A stretch of DNA of 64,000 nucleotides from Curtobacterium sp. S6. Lineage in GTDB: Bacteria > Actinomycetota > Actinomycetes > Actinomycetales > Micrococcaceae. The DNA is taken from positions 434,001 to 498,000 of the forward strand of contig NZ_JHEL01000015.1 in NCBI RefSeq assembly GCF_000710345.2, read 5' to 3'. Below the pieces are notes generated by a model. It worked only from the letters and a program-made list of their open reading frames with translations. It was not told the DNA's origin and searched no databases. Of this stretch, positions 28,431 through 38,597 are shown in pieces. The translations under genes were made by a program, and so were the position numbers. How positions within the stretch are numbered: position 1 is the stretch's first letter; each line of letters starts with the position of its first letter.

Positions 28431-28892
28431 GTGTAGTTAGTACTCCTATGAAGAGCGTCCCGAGCCGCACCCGGGATCTCTCGATTATTCGGTCTCACCA
28501 CGTCGTTCGCGGCGACCGGAAGTCGTTGCGTACCCGGTGGGGCTCTTCGAGCCGGCAATGTGGACTCGCCGGCGAAGGGCACCACCTGGGCCAATGAATG
28601 CGCCGAGCTTCGCTTCCTGCTGAAGTCTTGTGCAAGGTGGTCTTCGCGTCCCGATCCGGAACGCGGTGCACGGCACCTATCGGCTGCACATTGGGCTGTG
28701 AACCGCGTGCGGCGCGATTCTCACCTCTGTCAGTATCGCACAGCAATGCGCCGGCATGCTGGATTACCGATTGCCAGCGACCTCTCAGTTGAGATTCGGG
28801 TCATCTCACGGGCCTTTAGAGCCGCCGATGGCTAGGATAATTCTGAAAGACGCGGCGTCCTGCCGCACTCTCCAACCCCCAAGGACATTCTC
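28431..28892. other. 462-base intergenic region with the divergent promoters of rne and VKOR
   Basis: No convincing gene lies here; the short open frames have shadow-type codon use. Near the VKOR end a TAGGAT/GATAAT-like -10 lies at about 28834. On the rne side the transcript could have a long leader with stems such as GGCTC-TTC-GAGCC (about 28540-28552) and GCCGGC pairs around 28551 and 28570. A long rne leader recalls the autoregulated rne leader of E. coli, but the sequence shows no direct relation. Confidence 0.4.
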
Positions 28893-29537
28893 GTGAGCAC
28901 TTCCAGCCTCGACCATGCGGCGCCCCGCGGCACGGACCGCGTCCCCGCGGAAGCCGGCGGGGCCACCGAGAAACGGTTCATCTGGCTTCTCATCGTGACG
29001 GGGGCCGTCGGGTTCTTCGCGGCCGCGGCCCTGGTCTTTGAGCGGTTGCAGGTCTACCTGGACGCCGGGCACAAGTCGAGCTGCGACATCAACGCCCTTC
29101 TGAACTGCGGCACGGTCATGCGCACCCCGCAGGCCGAGCTTTTCGGCTTCCCGAATCCCTTCATCGGGCTCGTCGCTTACACCATCATCCTCACCCTGGG
29201 CACGGCGATGTTGGCCGGCGCGCGGTTCTCGCGCTGGTATTGGATCTGCGTCGACATCGGCACCATCCTCGGATCGCTGTTCACCTTTTGGCTGTGGTAT
29301 CAAACCACCTTCCAGATCGATGCCCTCTGCCTGTACTGCATGGTCGTGTGGGTCGTCCAAACCATCCTGTCGGTCAGCATCACCATGCATAACATCAGGA
29401 TCGGAGCGATTCCGGTCTCGCCGCGGGTCGCCGAGACGCTCCCGCGGTGGAATTGGTTCCTCATCGTCATGATCCTCTTGGTCATTTTCGGGATCATCTT
29501 CATCAGGTTCTTCGCGAATATCTTGGCGATGTTCTAA
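28893..29537 (+). CDS. Vitamin K epoxide reductase (VKOR) family membrane protein
   Basis: A 214-residue integral membrane protein that reoxidises DsbA-like proteins using quinones. About five hydrophobic segments carry the two cysteine pairs of the family: Cys64/Cys72 in the periplasmic loop (SSCDINALLNCG) and the active-site CLYC at 146-149. There is no fused thioredoxin domain, so a separate DsbA partner is expected; none is adjacent. The GTG at 28893 has AAGGA 8 bases upstream. It is a single gene on the plus strand between leftward blocks. Confidence 0.9.
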   Translation: MSTSSLDHAAPRGTDRVPAEAGGATEKRFIWLLIVTGAVGFFAAAALVFERLQVYLDAGHKSSCDINALLNCGTVMRTPQAELFGFPNPFIGLVAYTIILTLGTAMLAGARFSRWYWICVDIGTILGSLFTFWLWYQTTFQIDALCLYCMVVWVVQTILSVSITMHNIRIGAIPVSPRVAETLPRWNWFLIVMILLVIFGIIFIRFFANILAMF

Positions 29538-29542
29538 CCGGC

Positions 29543-29592
29543 CACAACAGAACCGCCCCGGCGCCATGCGGCACCGGGGCGGTTCTGTTGTG
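29543..29592. terminator. Bidirectional terminator between VKOR gene and ndk
   Basis: A perfect 19-bp stem (29543-29561 with 29574-29592) with a 12-base loop lies between the two convergent genes. Confidence 0.88.
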
Positions 29593-29601
29593 CTCTGGGG
29601 A

Positions 29602-30015
29602 TTAGCCGAACCAGATGGAGATCTCGCGCTCGGCCGACTCGACGGAGTCGGAACCGTGAACGAGGTTCTTCTGAACCTTCTCGCCCCAGTCGCGTCCCAG
29701 ATCGCCGCGGATGGTGCCGGGAGCGGCCGTCGTCGGATCCGACGGCCCCATCATGGTGCGGACCGCCTCGATCACGCGGTCGCCCTCGATGACGGCGGCG
29801 ACCACCGGGCCCGACATCATGAATTCGAGGAGCGGCTCGTAGAAGGGCTTACCTTGGTGCTCCTCGTAGTGCTGTTCCAGGATCTCTCGCGTCGCGGACA
29901 GGCGCCGCAACTCCGCGATCCGAAAGCCCTTGGTTTCGATGCGAGAGAGGATCTCCCCCACCAGATTCCGCTCGACGCCGTCGGGCTTGACCAGGACCAA
30001 TGAACGTTCCGTCAT
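29602..30015 (-). CDS. ndk: Nucleoside-diphosphate kinase
   Basis: A 137-residue kinase that balances NTP and dNTP pools by phosphate exchange through a phosphohistidine. The active-site His is in [16 protein letters not shown] near the C terminus, and the N terminus [19 protein letters not shown] is canonical. The length is standard. It lies 3 bp after the FolC-like Mur ligase stop, so it is probably cotranscribed with the folC group. Confidence 0.97.
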   Translation of the reverse strand: MTERSLVLVKPDGVERNLVGEILSRIETKGFRIAELRRLSATREILEQHYEEHQGKPFYEPLLEFMMSGPVVAAVIEGDRVIEAVRTMMGPSDPTTAAPGTIRGDLGRDWGEKVQKNLVHGSDSVESAEREISIWFG

Positions 30016-30018
30016 CTG

Positions 30019-31293
30019 TTAACTCCTCGTGTCGTTCGTGTCTTCTGCTTCGATCCTATCCGGGCCGTAGATCCGATCTATGGTGACGCCCATCTCTCGC
30101 AGGAGGGAAGTTCCGAAGGAAATGGTCCCCAGGAACACGGTACGGTCCGTGACCGTACCCAGCAGCCCCTCACGTGGTCTCGGGCGGAGGCGTCTGCTCA
30201 ATTCCGGGGGAAGGTCATAGTCGAGGTGGCTGCCGGCCAGGGTCACGTACTCGTGAGGCAGGCCCTCGCGATCGAGCCAGTCGGCGATTCCCACCAGATT
30301 CTTGGTCCTCGGCGCGGACCACGCGACGCGGTCCACGCGCCCCCAGTCGTGACGCGCTCTGGCGATGGTTGCCGCACACCCCACGGGATCGATGCTGGCA
30401 TCGATCATGATCCTGGCGCCTCGTTCCGTGAGGTACGTCTGGCCCCGACCGGGACGGCGCACCTCGGGGCCGTCCGTCGGTGGGAGGATGGCCCACTCAC
30501 GCGCCGCGGACCCGGCCAGCGCCCGACCGAGGGCCAGATTCTGGGCCGCGACCTCGCCCGGCTCGACCGTGTGGACCTCGGCACCGGTCCGCGCGATCAC
30601 CCGGTTGAGGACCGCCGCCGGAATCGGGCTTTGGGGCACCGACCACGCCACGTCGCCATCCCGAAGCAGCCCGCACTTTTCCCACGCAACGTGTTCCAGA
30701 TCGGGGCCGAAAACGTCCAGATGCTCAGGAAAAATGCTGGTCAGGCCCACGCACAGGCGATCGAAGAGGGAGATCTCGTCGTGGGCGCCGCCCATTCCGG
30801 CCTCATGCACGATCACTTCGGCCCCGGCGCCCGTCAGCATGGCGTGACCCATCACGGTCATCAGGCCCGTTGGCGACAGGTATCCGTCGGGGGTCGCTCC
30901 GACCTCCGACACGGCCTCGTCCAAGCGGCGCAGCCAACGGTTATAGTGATCGACGCCGACGACGGCCCCATCCAGTGTGAACCGGTCCAGGTTGGACAGC
31001 AGCCCCGGCGAGGACACCAACCCCGCCCGGAGGCCCGCGGCCGAAAGGTGCGCGGCGGCCGTGGCGGCCACCTGACCCTTTCCTTTAGAGCCCGTGACCA
31101 GGACCGTGGGCACGGTCTGGGGGCCGTTCAGGAGCCGGAGGACCCTCTGCGCGGCCTCCAGGTCACGGGATCGAGCCTTACCCTTGGTCCGCCACGACCC
31201 GAAGACCGCGCGCGATTCCAGCTCGAGATCGATGCGGTCGGGATCGGCCGTGCCACAGGATCCGCCGACCCAGCACGGCGACGGCCTACCCAC
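30019..31293 (-). CDS. Divergent Mur ligase (FolC-like paralogue)
   Basis: A protein of about 424 residues with the Mur ligase fold and the outline of FolC. The P-loop is TGSKGKG (67-73) instead of GTNGKTS; EAGMGGAHDE (164-173) and the segment with PEHLDVFG (189-196) stand where FolC has EVGLGG and the DHTQMLGxT region; EKCGLL replaces EKAGII. In the C-terminal domain the FolC motif DAAHNPHG is changed to DASIDPVG. The substrate is unlikely to be the usual folate. The start is uncertain: the GTG at 31293, 27 bp past the previous stop, has no clear ribosome-binding site. It lies between the DUF4233 gene and ndk, in one operon with folC. Confidence 0.65.
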   Translation of the reverse strand: MGRPSPCWVGGSCGTADPDRIDLELESRAVFGSWRTKGKARSRDLEAAQRVLRLLNGPQTVPTVLVTGSKGKGQVAATAAAHLSAAGLRAGLVSSPGLLSNLDRFTLDGAVVGVDHYNRWLRRLDEAVSEVGATPDGYLSPTGLMTVMGHAMLTGAGAEVIVHEAGMGGAHDEISLFDRLCVGLTSIFPEHLDVFGPDLEHVAWEKCGLLRDGDVAWSVPQSPIPAAVLNRVIARTGAEVHTVEPGEVAAQNLALGRALAGSAAREWAILPPTDGPEVRRPGRGQTYLTERGARIMIDASIDPVGCAATIARARHDWGRVDRVAWSAPRTKNLVGIADWLDREGLPHEYVTLAGSHLDYDLPPELSRRLRPRPREGLLGTVTDRTVFLGTISFGTSLLREMGVTIDRIYGPDRIEAEDTNDTRS

Positions 31294-31319
31294 CGCGGAG
31301 AAGAGACGGCCACGGACTT

Positions 31320-31763
31320 CTAGCCGGCACCGTGCGTCCGTTCCCACTCGAGTTCGGCATCCCAGCGCTCTTTCTTCTCCCGGTCGATCTTTGTCCCGGT
31401 CAGCATGGAATACCACCACGCCGCCAAGAAGCAGAGCCCGATGACGAACATCGCCGGCAGAAGGAAACCGGTGGCGACCAGGACCAGTTGCAAGATCCAT
31501 CCCGCCGCGTAACCCCACGGCTTCCGTAACACCGCGCAGTTGGCCACGAAGGCCGCAGCCAGGATCACGCCGCCGATCATGACGCCGGATTTGACCCCCA
31601 CGTCCGAGTGCAGGTGTTGCAGTCCGAAATACGCGAGGGTTCCAAAAAAGACCACGAAGGCCTCCAGAAGCAGGACGGTCGACGCGAACATCACCTTGAC
31701 GGACCCGGGCTTCTTGATCTGGCCGGGCCGCCATTCGCGCTGCGCTTTAGTAAGGCGTGCCAT
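31320..31763 (-). CDS. DUF4233 membrane protein
   Basis: A 147-residue protein with a basic N terminus (ARLTKAQREWRPGQIKKPG) and four hydrophobic segments between residues 22 and 122, ending in a charged tail (DREKKERWDAELEWER). The DUF4233 family usually sits next to folC in Actinobacteria, as here (9 bp away). Function unknown. Confidence 0.8.
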   Translation of the reverse strand: MARLTKAQREWRPGQIKKPGSVKVMFASTVLLLEAFVVFFGTLAYFGLQHLHSDVGVKSGVMIGGVILAAAFVANCAVLRKPWGYAAGWILQLVLVATGFLLPAMFVIGLCFLAAWWYSMLTGTKIDREKKERWDAELEWERTHGAG

Positions 31764-31772
31764 GTTCTTCTC

Positions 31773-33317
31773 CTAGTGTCCGAGCAGCACTCGGGCTTCG
31801 CCGACCACGGTGATCGACCCCGTGACAAGGACGGCGGCGTCGAGTTCCTCGCGGGTGGCGGCGTCGGAAATCGCGGCCACCGTGGCGTTGTCGAGACGGT
31901 CGTGAACTTCCACCTGGTCCTCGTCGAATCCGGCGTCGAAGGCCATCTCCGCCAGGTCCTCCGCGGGGATGGCCCGCGGCGAGGTCGAGGCCGTGACGTA
32001 CAAGCGCGCATCGAATTCCGGGGACTCCGCGTATTTCTCACGCATGATGTTCAGCATGGACCGAGCGTCCTTGTCCTGGAGGATTCCGACCACGATATTG
32101 AGCTGCCGGACATCGAAGGACTCCTCGACGGCCCGAGCGGAGGCTGCGACGCCGTGGGGATTGTGGGCGGCATCCAGGATGACCACGGGGGCGTTGCGCA
32201 CCACCTCGAGGCGGCCCGGTGAGGTGGCTTCCTCGAATGCCGTGCGCACCAGATCCACCGACAGCTCCTTGCCGCCTCCGCCCAGAAAGGCCTCGACGGC
32301 CGTGATCGCAAGGGCGGCATTTTCCGCCTGATGGGCCCCGAGGAGCGGGAGCGCGATCTCCTCGTATCGGCCGGCCAGTCCCTGGACCGTCAGGACCTGT
32401 CCCCCGACCCCGGGGGTTCGGTCCGCTACCCCGAATTCGACCCCTTCGAAACGAAATTCCGCCGAATTCTCCCGTGCCGTCTGGAGGAGGATCTCGGCGA
32501 CGCTCGGTTGCTGCGCCGCGGAGACGAGAAAGCCGTCCTGCTTGATGATTCCGGCCTTTTCCCGGGCGATCTCCTCGACGGTCTCGCCCAGCATCTGCGT
32601 GTGGTCGAGATCGATCGGGGTCACGACGGAAACCTGGGCGTCGGCGACATTGGTGGCGTCCCACAGGCCGCCCAGCCCGACCTCGAGAATCATGACGTCC
32701 ACGGGCGCATCGGCGAAGATCGCGAAGGCCAGGGCCGTCATGGCCTCGAATTCGGTCAGGGGAACCTCGCCCTGTTCTTCGAGGCGCGCGTCCACCATCT
32801 GGAGAAACGGGCGGATCTCGTCCCAGACGCGGACAAACGTGCGGTCGGCAACCGGTTCCCCATCCACGCTGATGCGCTCGTTGACGCGCTCCAGGTGCGG
32901 AGAGGTATACCGGCCGGGCCTTAGGTCGTGGGCCATGACCAGACGCTCGACGAGCCGGGCCGTCGAGGTCTTGCCGTTGGTTCCGGTGACGTGGATGACC
33001 GGGGCGCTGTGTGCCGGGTCCCCGAGGTAATCCATCGCCAGACGCATCGCGTCCAAACGCGGTGCCATCTCGGTCTCCGGAGCGCGCCCCCGAAGTTCGG
33101 CGTAGATGGACTCGACCGAGAAGACGTCATCCATGATGTCCCCCGAGTCCTCGCGGGCCGGCGTCGGGAGGTCGGAGAGACCCTCCATGCTCGTCACGTC
33201 GTCGAGGTCGATCTCCTCGGCGATTTCTGCGTCCTCCGGCCCGAGGGGGTTGAGTTCCTCGGGAAGGTCGTCCGGTTCCTCGCTGGAGTCGTTGTCGCGG
33301 AATGGTTGGTCGCTCAT
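31773..33317 (-). CDS. folC: Folylpolyglutamate synthase / dihydrofolate synthase
   Basis: A 514-residue Mur-type ligase that adds glutamate to dihydropteroate and folates. The P-loop GTNGKTST is at residues 112-119; [37 protein letters not shown] and the C-terminal [10 protein letters not shown] are all intact. There is a distinctive acidic N-terminal extension of about 65 residues ([19 protein letters not shown]), likely disordered. It overlaps the end of ileS by 4 bp and heads folC-DUF4233-Mur ligase-ndk. Confidence 0.95.
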   Translation of the reverse strand: MSDQPFRDNDSSEEPDDLPEELNPLGPEDAEIAEEIDLDDVTSMEGLSDLPTPAREDSGDIMDDVFSVESIYAELRGRAPETEMAPRLDAMRLAMDYLGDPAHSAPVIHVTGTNGKTSTARLVERLVMAHDLRPGRYTSPHLERVNERISVDGEPVADRTFVRVWDEIRPFLQMVDARLEEQGEVPLTEFEAMTALAFAIFADAPVDVMILEVGLGGLWDATNVADAQVSVVTPIDLDHTQMLGETVEEIAREKAGIIKQDGFLVSAAQQPSVAEILLQTARENSAEFRFEGVEFGVADRTPGVGGQVLTVQGLAGRYEEIALPLLGAHQAENAALAITAVEAFLGGGGKELSVDLVRTAFEEATSPGRLEVVRNAPVVILDAAHNPHGVAASARAVEESFDVRQLNIVVGILQDKDARSMLNIMREKYAESPEFDARLYVTASTSPRAIPAEDLAEMAFDAGFDEDQVEVHDRLDNATVAAISDAATREELDAAVLVTGSITVVGEARVLLGH

Positions 33318-36300
33318 GCATCCTTCTTCGCGTGATCGTCGGCGACCGCTTCCACGGTGACCGACGGCGCCTCGGCGGCCTCGAGCACCAGGTGGGCGGT
33401 CAGGGTCTCCCCCGTCACCAGGGCTTCGTGGGCGCGGATCGCGCTCAATGTCTCTTCGTGGTCCCGGATCACCGTGGTGATGCGGTCGCTGACCTTGAGC
33501 CCGGCATCCTTGCGGGCCTGCTGGATCGTACGGATCATGTCGCGGGCGGCGCCTTCGGCCAACAGGTCGTCGGTCAGCTCGGTGTCCAGGACCAGGAAGC
33601 CGCCGTCGATCACGGAGACGGCGCGGCCTTGGCCCTCACCCTCGGCGACCACGGTTTCCAGCTCGTATTCCCCGGGCTCCAGGGCGAACCCGCTACCATC
33701 GGCGCGCATGCCGACCACGACGGTGCCGTCCTCGCGCACCTCCCAATCCCCCGATTTGGAGGCCTTGATGGCCGCCTGGACCTGCTTGCCGAGGCGAGGA
33801 CCCGCGGCGCGAGCATTGACCTTAAGGCTCCGGGAAATCCCGTAGTCCTCGGGCGAGACCTCGTCCGCGGCGAGCACCTCGACGCTCTTGATGTTCAGCT
33901 CCGAGGCAATGATGCCCGCAAACGTACCGGCCAACTCCTTGCCCCGCGGAACCGCGACCGTCAGGCTCGCCAGCGGCTGGCGCACGCGGAGGTTTTCCGC
34001 CTTGCGCAACGCGGAGCCCGCCGAACAGATGGCCCGGGTGGTCTCCATGAGCTCGACGAGATCGCTTTCTTCCGCGAAGGCTCCCGGCGTCGGCCAGTCG
34101 GTCAGGTGAACGGACCGGCCACCGGTGAGCCCCCGCCAGATCTCTTCCGTTTCGAGCGGAAGCAACGGTGCAGCCACGCGACACATCGTCTCGAGGCACG
34201 TGTACAGAACGTCGAAAGCGGCGATGTCCTCGTCGAAGAACCGTTCGCGGGAACGGCGGACGTACCAGTTGGTCAGCGCGTCCGTGTAGACGCGCAAGTG
34301 CTCGCACGCGCTCCAGACGTCGTAAGCGTCGAAGTCTTCCGTGACCTGCTCGACCAGCTGCCGCGTCTTGGCCAGGATGAACCGATCCATCACGTGATCG
34401 CTCGAGTATCGCAACCGCGCGTCGTATCCCTTGCCGTCGAAAGCGGCGTTCGTGTAGAGCGTCAGGAAGTGATAAGCGTTCCACAACGGAAGCATGACCT
34501 GCCGGACGCCTTCGCGAATCCCCCGTTCGGTGACAATCAGGTTTCCGCCACGCAGGATCGGCGAGGACATCAGGAACCAGCGCATCGCGTCGGAGCCGTC
34601 CCGGTCCAACACCTCGGTGACGTCGGGATAGTTCTGGAGGGACTTGGACATCTTCTGCCCGTCCGAACCGAGCACGATCCCGTGCGAGATCACGTTGGTG
34701 AAGGCCGGGCGGTCGAAGAGGGCCGTGGAGAGGATGTGGAGCGTGTAGAACCACCCGCGGGTCTGGCCGATGTATTCGACGATGAAGTCCGCCGGATAGT
34801 GATTCTCGAACCACTCCTTATTCTCGAACGGGTAGTGCACCTGCCCGTACGGCATGGACCCCGAGTCGAACCAGACGTCCAAGACGTCCGGAACTCGCCT
34901 CATGGTCGAGCGTCCGGTCGGGTCGTCGGGGTTGGGCCGCGTCAGCTCGTCGATAAAGGGACGGTGGAGGTCCGGCTGCCCCTCGTGATTCAGCGGCATG
35001 CGTCCGAAGTCCGCCTCGAGCTCGGCCAGCGAGCCGTAGACATCCGTGCGGGGGTAATTTGGGTCGTCCGAGACCCACACGGGGATCGGCGAACCCCAAT
35101 AACGGTTCCGTGAAATCGACCAGTCCCGCGCGTTCTCGAGCCACTTGCCGAACTGCCCGTGCTTGACGTTCTCGGGGATCCAGTTGATCTGCTCGTTGAG
35201 CTCGACCATGCGGTCCTTGAACTGGCTCACCGCAACGTACCAGCTGGTGATCGCGCGGTAGATCAGGGGGTTTCGGCAGCGCCAGCAGTGGGGGTAGGAG
35301 TGCACGTAGGACTTTTCGCGCAACAGCACGTTCTTGGCACGCAGGTGCCGGATGATCGGAGTATTGGACTCGAAGACCTGGAGCCCGACGATGTCCTCGA
35401 GCTCGGTCCCCCGGAAGAGCGGGAGCACCTTGGCGCCTTCGTCCACCGTCAGGATCACGGGGATACCGTAGCGGTCGCACGTCGCCTGGTCGTCTTCACC
35501 GTAGGCGGGGGCCTGATGCACCACGCCGGTACCGTCGGTGGTCGTCACGTAATCGGCGAGCAGAACCTGCCACGCCTGAGAGGTGTCGTAGGAATCATGG
35601 CCGACGAACGTGTCGAAGAGCGGTTCGTAACGAAGGCCCTCGAGATCGCGGCCCTGGTAATGGGCCTGGACGGCGGCCTGGGCCGCATCGGCGTCGTCGT
35701 AGCCGAGGTCCGTGGCGTAATCGGCCAATCGCTCCGCCGCGAGGAGGTAGCGCGAGGCGTCGGCGGCGGTCCCCTGCGGCCCGGCGGGCAGCACGACGTA
35801 GTCGATCTCGGGTCCCACGGCCAGGGCGAGGTTGGCCGGCAGAGTCCACGGCGTGGTCGTCCAGCCGATCGCCGCGACGCCCGCGAGCTCGTGGCTGATC
35901 TCGGTCTCGCCGTCCCGCAGCGTGAAGGAGACGGTGACCGTGGGGTCTTGACGGTCCTTGTAGACGTCGTCGTCCATCCGCAATTCGTGGTTGGACAGCG
36001 GCGTCTCGTCCTTCCAGCAGTAGGGCAGCACGCGGAAGCCCTGGTAGGTCAGGCCCTTCTCGTGAAGCTGCTTGTAGACCCAGATCACCGACTCCATGTA
36101 CTCAACGTTGAGCGTCTTGTAGTCGTTCTCGAAGTCCACCCATCGGGCCTGGCGGGTGACGTATTTCTCCCACTCGTCGGTGTACCGCAGGACGGACGAA
36201 CGGCACGCATCGTTGAATTTGTCGATGCCCATGTCCTCGATCTGCCGCTTATCGGTCATGCCGAGTTGCTTCATGGCTTCCAGTTCCGCCGGAAGCCCGT

Positions 36301-36607
36301 GGGTGTCCCAACCGAATCGGCGATCGACCTTATGCCCGCGCTGGGTCTGGTACCGGGCGACGAGATCCTTGACGTACCCGGTCAGAAGGTGGCCGTAATG
36401 CGGCAGGCCATTGGCGAAGGGAGGCCCGTCGTAGAAGACGAATTCGTCCGTCGCCCCTTGTCCCTGGTCCCGCTGCGAGATGCTGGCCTGGAACGTGCCG
36501 TCTTCGTTCCAATAGTCGAGGACCTTTTCCTCGAGCTCAGGGAAAGACGGTGACGCCGGTACGGACTGCGATGACGAATTGGTCGCCTTGGGATAGTGAT
36601 TGCTCAC
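33314..36607 (-). CDS. ileS: Isoleucyl-tRNA synthetase
   Basis: A 1097-residue class Ia synthetase that charges tRNA-Ile. The HIGH-type motif is PHYGH (69-73), KMSKS is intact in [11 protein letters not shown], and the CP1 editing domain follows the first part of the Rossmann fold. This is the longer (eukaryote-like) IleS type common in Actinobacteria, with a long C-terminal extension and no C-terminal zinc finger seen. The GTG at 36607 is chosen for the CAGGAT upstream; an ATG at 36637 would add ten residues but falls in the control region. Expression is controlled by the T-box leader. Confidence 0.95.
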   Translation of the reverse strand: MSNHYPKATNSSSQSVPASPSFPELEEKVLDYWNEDGTFQASISQRDQGQGATDEFVFYDGPPFANGLPHYGHLLTGYVKDLVARYQTQRGHKVDRRFGWDTHGLPAELEAMKQLGMTDKRQIEDMGIDKFNDACRSSVLRYTDEWEKYVTRQARWVDFENDYKTLNVEYMESVIWVYKQLHEKGLTYQGFRVLPYCWKDETPLSNHELRMDDDVYKDRQDPTVTVSFTLRDGETEISHELAGVAAIGWTTTPWTLPANLALAVGPEIDYVVLPAGPQGTAADASRYLLAAERLADYATDLGYDDADAAQAAVQAHYQGRDLEGLRYEPLFDTFVGHDSYDTSQAWQVLLADYVTTTDGTGVVHQAPAYGEDDQATCDRYGIPVILTVDEGAKVLPLFRGTELEDIVGLQVFESNTPIIRHLRAKNVLLREKSYVHSYPHCWRCRNPLIYRAITSWYVAVSQFKDRMVELNEQINWIPENVKHGQFGKWLENARDWSISRNRYWGSPIPVWVSDDPNYPRTDVYGSLAELEADFGRMPLNHEGQPDLHRPFIDELTRPNPDDPTGRSTMRRVPDVLDVWFDSGSMPYGQVHYPFENKEWFENHYPADFIVEYIGQTRGWFYTLHILSTALFDRPAFTNVISHGIVLGSDGQKMSKSLQNYPDVTEVLDRDGSDAMRWFLMSSPILRGGNLIVTERGIREGVRQVMLPLWNAYHFLTLYTNAAFDGKGYDARLRYSSDHVMDRFILAKTRQLVEQVTEDFDAYDVWSACEHLRVYTDALTNWYVRRSRERFFDEDIAAFDVLYTCLETMCRVAAPLLPLETEEIWRGLTGGRSVHLTDWPTPGAFAEESDLVELMETTRAICSAGSALRKAENLRVRQPLASLTVAVPRGKELAGTFAGIIASELNIKSVEVLAADEVSPEDYGISRSLKVNARAAGPRLGKQVQAAIKASKSGDWEVREDGTVVVGMRADGSGFALEPGEYELETVVAEGEGQGRAVSVIDGGFLVLDTELTDDLLAEGAARDMIRTIQQARKDAGLKVSDRITTVIRDHEETLSAIRAHEALVTGETLTAHLVLEAAEAPSVTVEAVADDHAKKDA

Positions 36608-36611
36608 GCGG

Positions 36612-36900
36612 ACATCCTGGTTCTCGAAAAGGAACATTCGGTTGCGTCAGGACGCCGAATCGGCGCGGTACCACCTCACTTGCCGAGGACGCCGAGACGT
36701 CCCGCGGTGACCCTGGGGCCACCGCGGGGGTGTCTCAGCGGCATCGGCCGCTTCATGACGGCTGTCTCGGGCCTACCCGTCCGGGTCTAGTGAGGCTGTA
36801 TCTATTCCGTGGGCTCCCGCGCCGCAACGCATCGAGGGGAGAACACAGGTACTGCCCGTTCTTCCGGATTGCTCGCCGGTGATGGCCGGGTCTTCGCACT
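36612..36900 (-). promoter_or_regulatory. T-box riboswitch controlling ileS (isoleucine)
   Basis: On the minus strand the leader holds the T-box core GGTGGTACCGCG (36664-36675), which pairs with the uncharged tRNA acceptor end, and about 205 bases upstream the segment GGCCATCACCGGCGAGC (36870-36886), with the Ile codon ATC at 36881-36883 as specifier in a very short stem I. This is the layout of the actinobacterial ileS T-boxes that control translation by hiding the ribosome-binding site. Several GC-rich stems fill the space between. The last stem lies close to the CAGGAT before the start. Uncharged tRNA-Ile should raise expression. Confidence 0.85.
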
Positions 36901-36907
36901 GCCTCTC

Positions 36908-36937
36908 AGTCTAGGCAGATGGGTCAGTCCTGTCTAA
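36908..36937 (-). promoter_or_regulatory. Promoter of ileS
   Basis: A -35 TTAGAC (36932-36937) and a -10 TAGACT (36908-36913), 18 bp apart on the minus strand, put the transcript start just before the T-box stem I. Confidence 0.65.
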
Positions 36938-36974
36938 CCCCTCGTCACGAAAAAACGGCTCCTATACTGGGACG

Positions 36975-37364
36975 ATGACGAACGAGAAACAGAAGCGCCG
37001 CGCCCACAGATCCGCACGCTTCCAGGGGATAGCCCTGGGTGCCATGGGAGTACTCCACGGTCTCCGCCCCGAGCCCTTCGACCGTTTGATCCCCCCGCGC
37101 CTTCCCGGCTCGGCACGACTCTGGACCCTCGGCTCGGGCGCGCTGGAGCTGGGGGTCGCCGGGCTTCTGCTCTACCCGCGCACCCGGCGCATCGGTGGAC
37201 TCGCCGCGGCCGCACTGTACGTGGGCGTATGGCCCGGAAACTTTCAGATGGCATGGGATAGCCGCGGGGCCTCTCCCACCGCTCAAGCCATCGCGTGGGG
37301 CCGTCTGCCGCTGCAGCTTCCGCTGATAGCCTCAGCCGTGCAGGTCTACCGACACGTCAGGTGA
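36975..37364 (+). CDS. DoxX-like small membrane protein
   Basis: A 129-residue protein with about four hydrophobic stretches and the DoxX-type pattern (FQGIALGAMGVLHGLRP near the start, ALYVGVWPGNFQMAW in the second half, LPLQLPLIASAVQVYR at the end). Family members are found with thiosulfate or quinone metabolism, but the role is unknown here. It runs divergent from ileS and its last 33 bp overlap the end of the convergent siroheme-synthase gene. Confidence 0.7.
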   Translation: MTNEKQKRRAHRSARFQGIALGAMGVLHGLRPEPFDRLIPPRLPGSARLWTLGSGALELGVAGLLLYPRTRRIGGLAAAALYVGVWPGNFQMAWDSRGASPTAQAIAWGRLPLQLPLIASAVQVYRHVR

Positions 37365-38585
37365 GATTCGCCTCGTCGAATCCGGGTAGCCGGGCGACAG
37401 GCGCACGACCTCGCCCACCACGATCACGGCCGGGGACGTGACGCCGACCCGTTTGGCCTGGTCCGCAATGTCACTCAGCCGCCCGAAGGTGGTGCGCTGG
37501 TGCTCGGTCCAGCCTCTTTCGATGATGGCCACGGGGGTCGACGCCGACCGCCCGGATCCCATGATCCCTTCGGTGGCCTGGGACAGCTTGGCGACGCCCA
37601 TGAGGAGGATGATCGTGTGATCGTCCCGCTGGGGAAGAGCCTCGATCTGCTGGTGTCCGGTCACCACGGTGAAGCCCGCGGCGACCCCGCGGTGCGTCAC
37701 GGGTATGCCCGCTGCCGCCGGCACGGAGATCGCGGAGGTTACCCCGGGGACGACCTCGGTGGGAACGTCGTGCCGAGCGCAGTATTCCGTTTCCTCGCCG
37801 CCGCGCCCGAGGACGAAGGGGTCGCCGCCCTTGAGGCGCACCACGCGATGCCCCTTGCGGGCCTCGCGGACCAGGATCTGGTTGATCTCGTCCTGGGTCA
37901 CCGGATGATTCCCGGGACGTTTTCCGACCTCGATGACCCGCGCGGTCTCGGGCAGACGGTCCAAGATTTTCCTCGGGCCCAGTCGGTCGGCGACCACGAT
38001 GTCGGCCGAGGCCAGCAGGAATCGACCGCGAACGGTCAGCAGTCCGGTGTCTCCCGGTCCGCCGCCCACCAGGGCAACGGTGCCCGCGGGCTGGTGAGAC
38101 GTCGCCGCGCCTCCCTCTCGCCGGGCCTCGCTGGGCAGCTCCCCCGTTTCTAGCGCCGCGCGGATCTCCGCGGCGACCGCGACCGCGCGCTTCGGATCGC
38201 GGCTCGCGTTGATGCCGACCGTGACCCCATTGAACCGGGCCACGGCCGGTACGTGCGCGCTTGCCTCGTCGGGATCGCCTCCCTTAACGCAGAACGTGCT
38301 CCGCGACTCGGCCTCCAGCGCCACGGCATCCTGCGTCTCGGGGTCCGAGGTGTGCGCGAAAACGAGCCACGCGCCGTTCACGTCCGTGGTGTGAAACCTC
38401 CTCCGGTGCCAGGTCAGCCTTCCCCGGTGGCTCAACCGGGCGATGGATTCCTCGACGTCCGGGGAGACCACGTGCACATCGGCCTGCTCGGCCACGAGAG
38501 CCTCGAGGCGACGGGCCGCGACGGGTCCCCCGCCGACGACCAGCACGCGGCGCCCGGCCAGGGACAGGCCCAGGGGGTAAGTCAT
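37332..38585 (-). CDS. cysG: Siroheme synthase (precorrin-2 dehydrogenase fused to uroporphyrinogen-III methyltransferase)
   Basis: A 417-residue two-domain enzyme. Residues 1-150 form a Met8-like NAD-binding dehydrogenase (RRVLVVGGGPVAARRLEAL), and residues 170-410 the SUMT (CobA) methyltransferase (VALVGGGPGDTGLLTVRG, VRLKGGDPFVLGRGGEE, TVVTGHQ). Together they make sirohydrochlorin, the precursor of siroheme for sulfite reductase. The N-terminal domain is shorter than in E. coli CysG and a separate chelatase is coded at 43489, so iron insertion may lie there. It is the last gene of the sulfate-assimilation cluster, 12 bp after cysN. Confidence 0.9.
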   Translation of the reverse strand: MTYPLGLSLAGRRVLVVGGGPVAARRLEALVAEQADVHVVSPDVEESIARLSHRGRLTWHRRRFHTTDVNGAWLVFAHTSDPETQDAVALEAESRSTFCVKGGDPDEASAHVPAVARFNGVTVGINASRDPKRAVAVAAEIRAALETGELPSEARREGGAATSHQPAGTVALVGGGPGDTGLLTVRGRFLLASADIVVADRLGPRKILDRLPETARVIEVGKRPGNHPVTQDEINQILVREARKGHRVVRLKGGDPFVLGRGGEETEYCARHDVPTEVVPGVTSAISVPAAAGIPVTHRGVAAGFTVVTGHQQIEALPQRDDHTIILLMGVAKLSQATEGIMGSGRSASTPVAIIERGWTEHQRTTFGRLSDIADQAKRVGVTSPAVIVVGEVVRLSPGYPDSTRRISPDVSVDLHG

Positions 38586-38597
38586 GATGCGTACCTG

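Noticed and set aside
25749-28436. An 895-codon open frame antisense to rne.
   Set aside because: It mirrors rne codon bias, has no recognisable domain and no ribosome-binding site that stands out.
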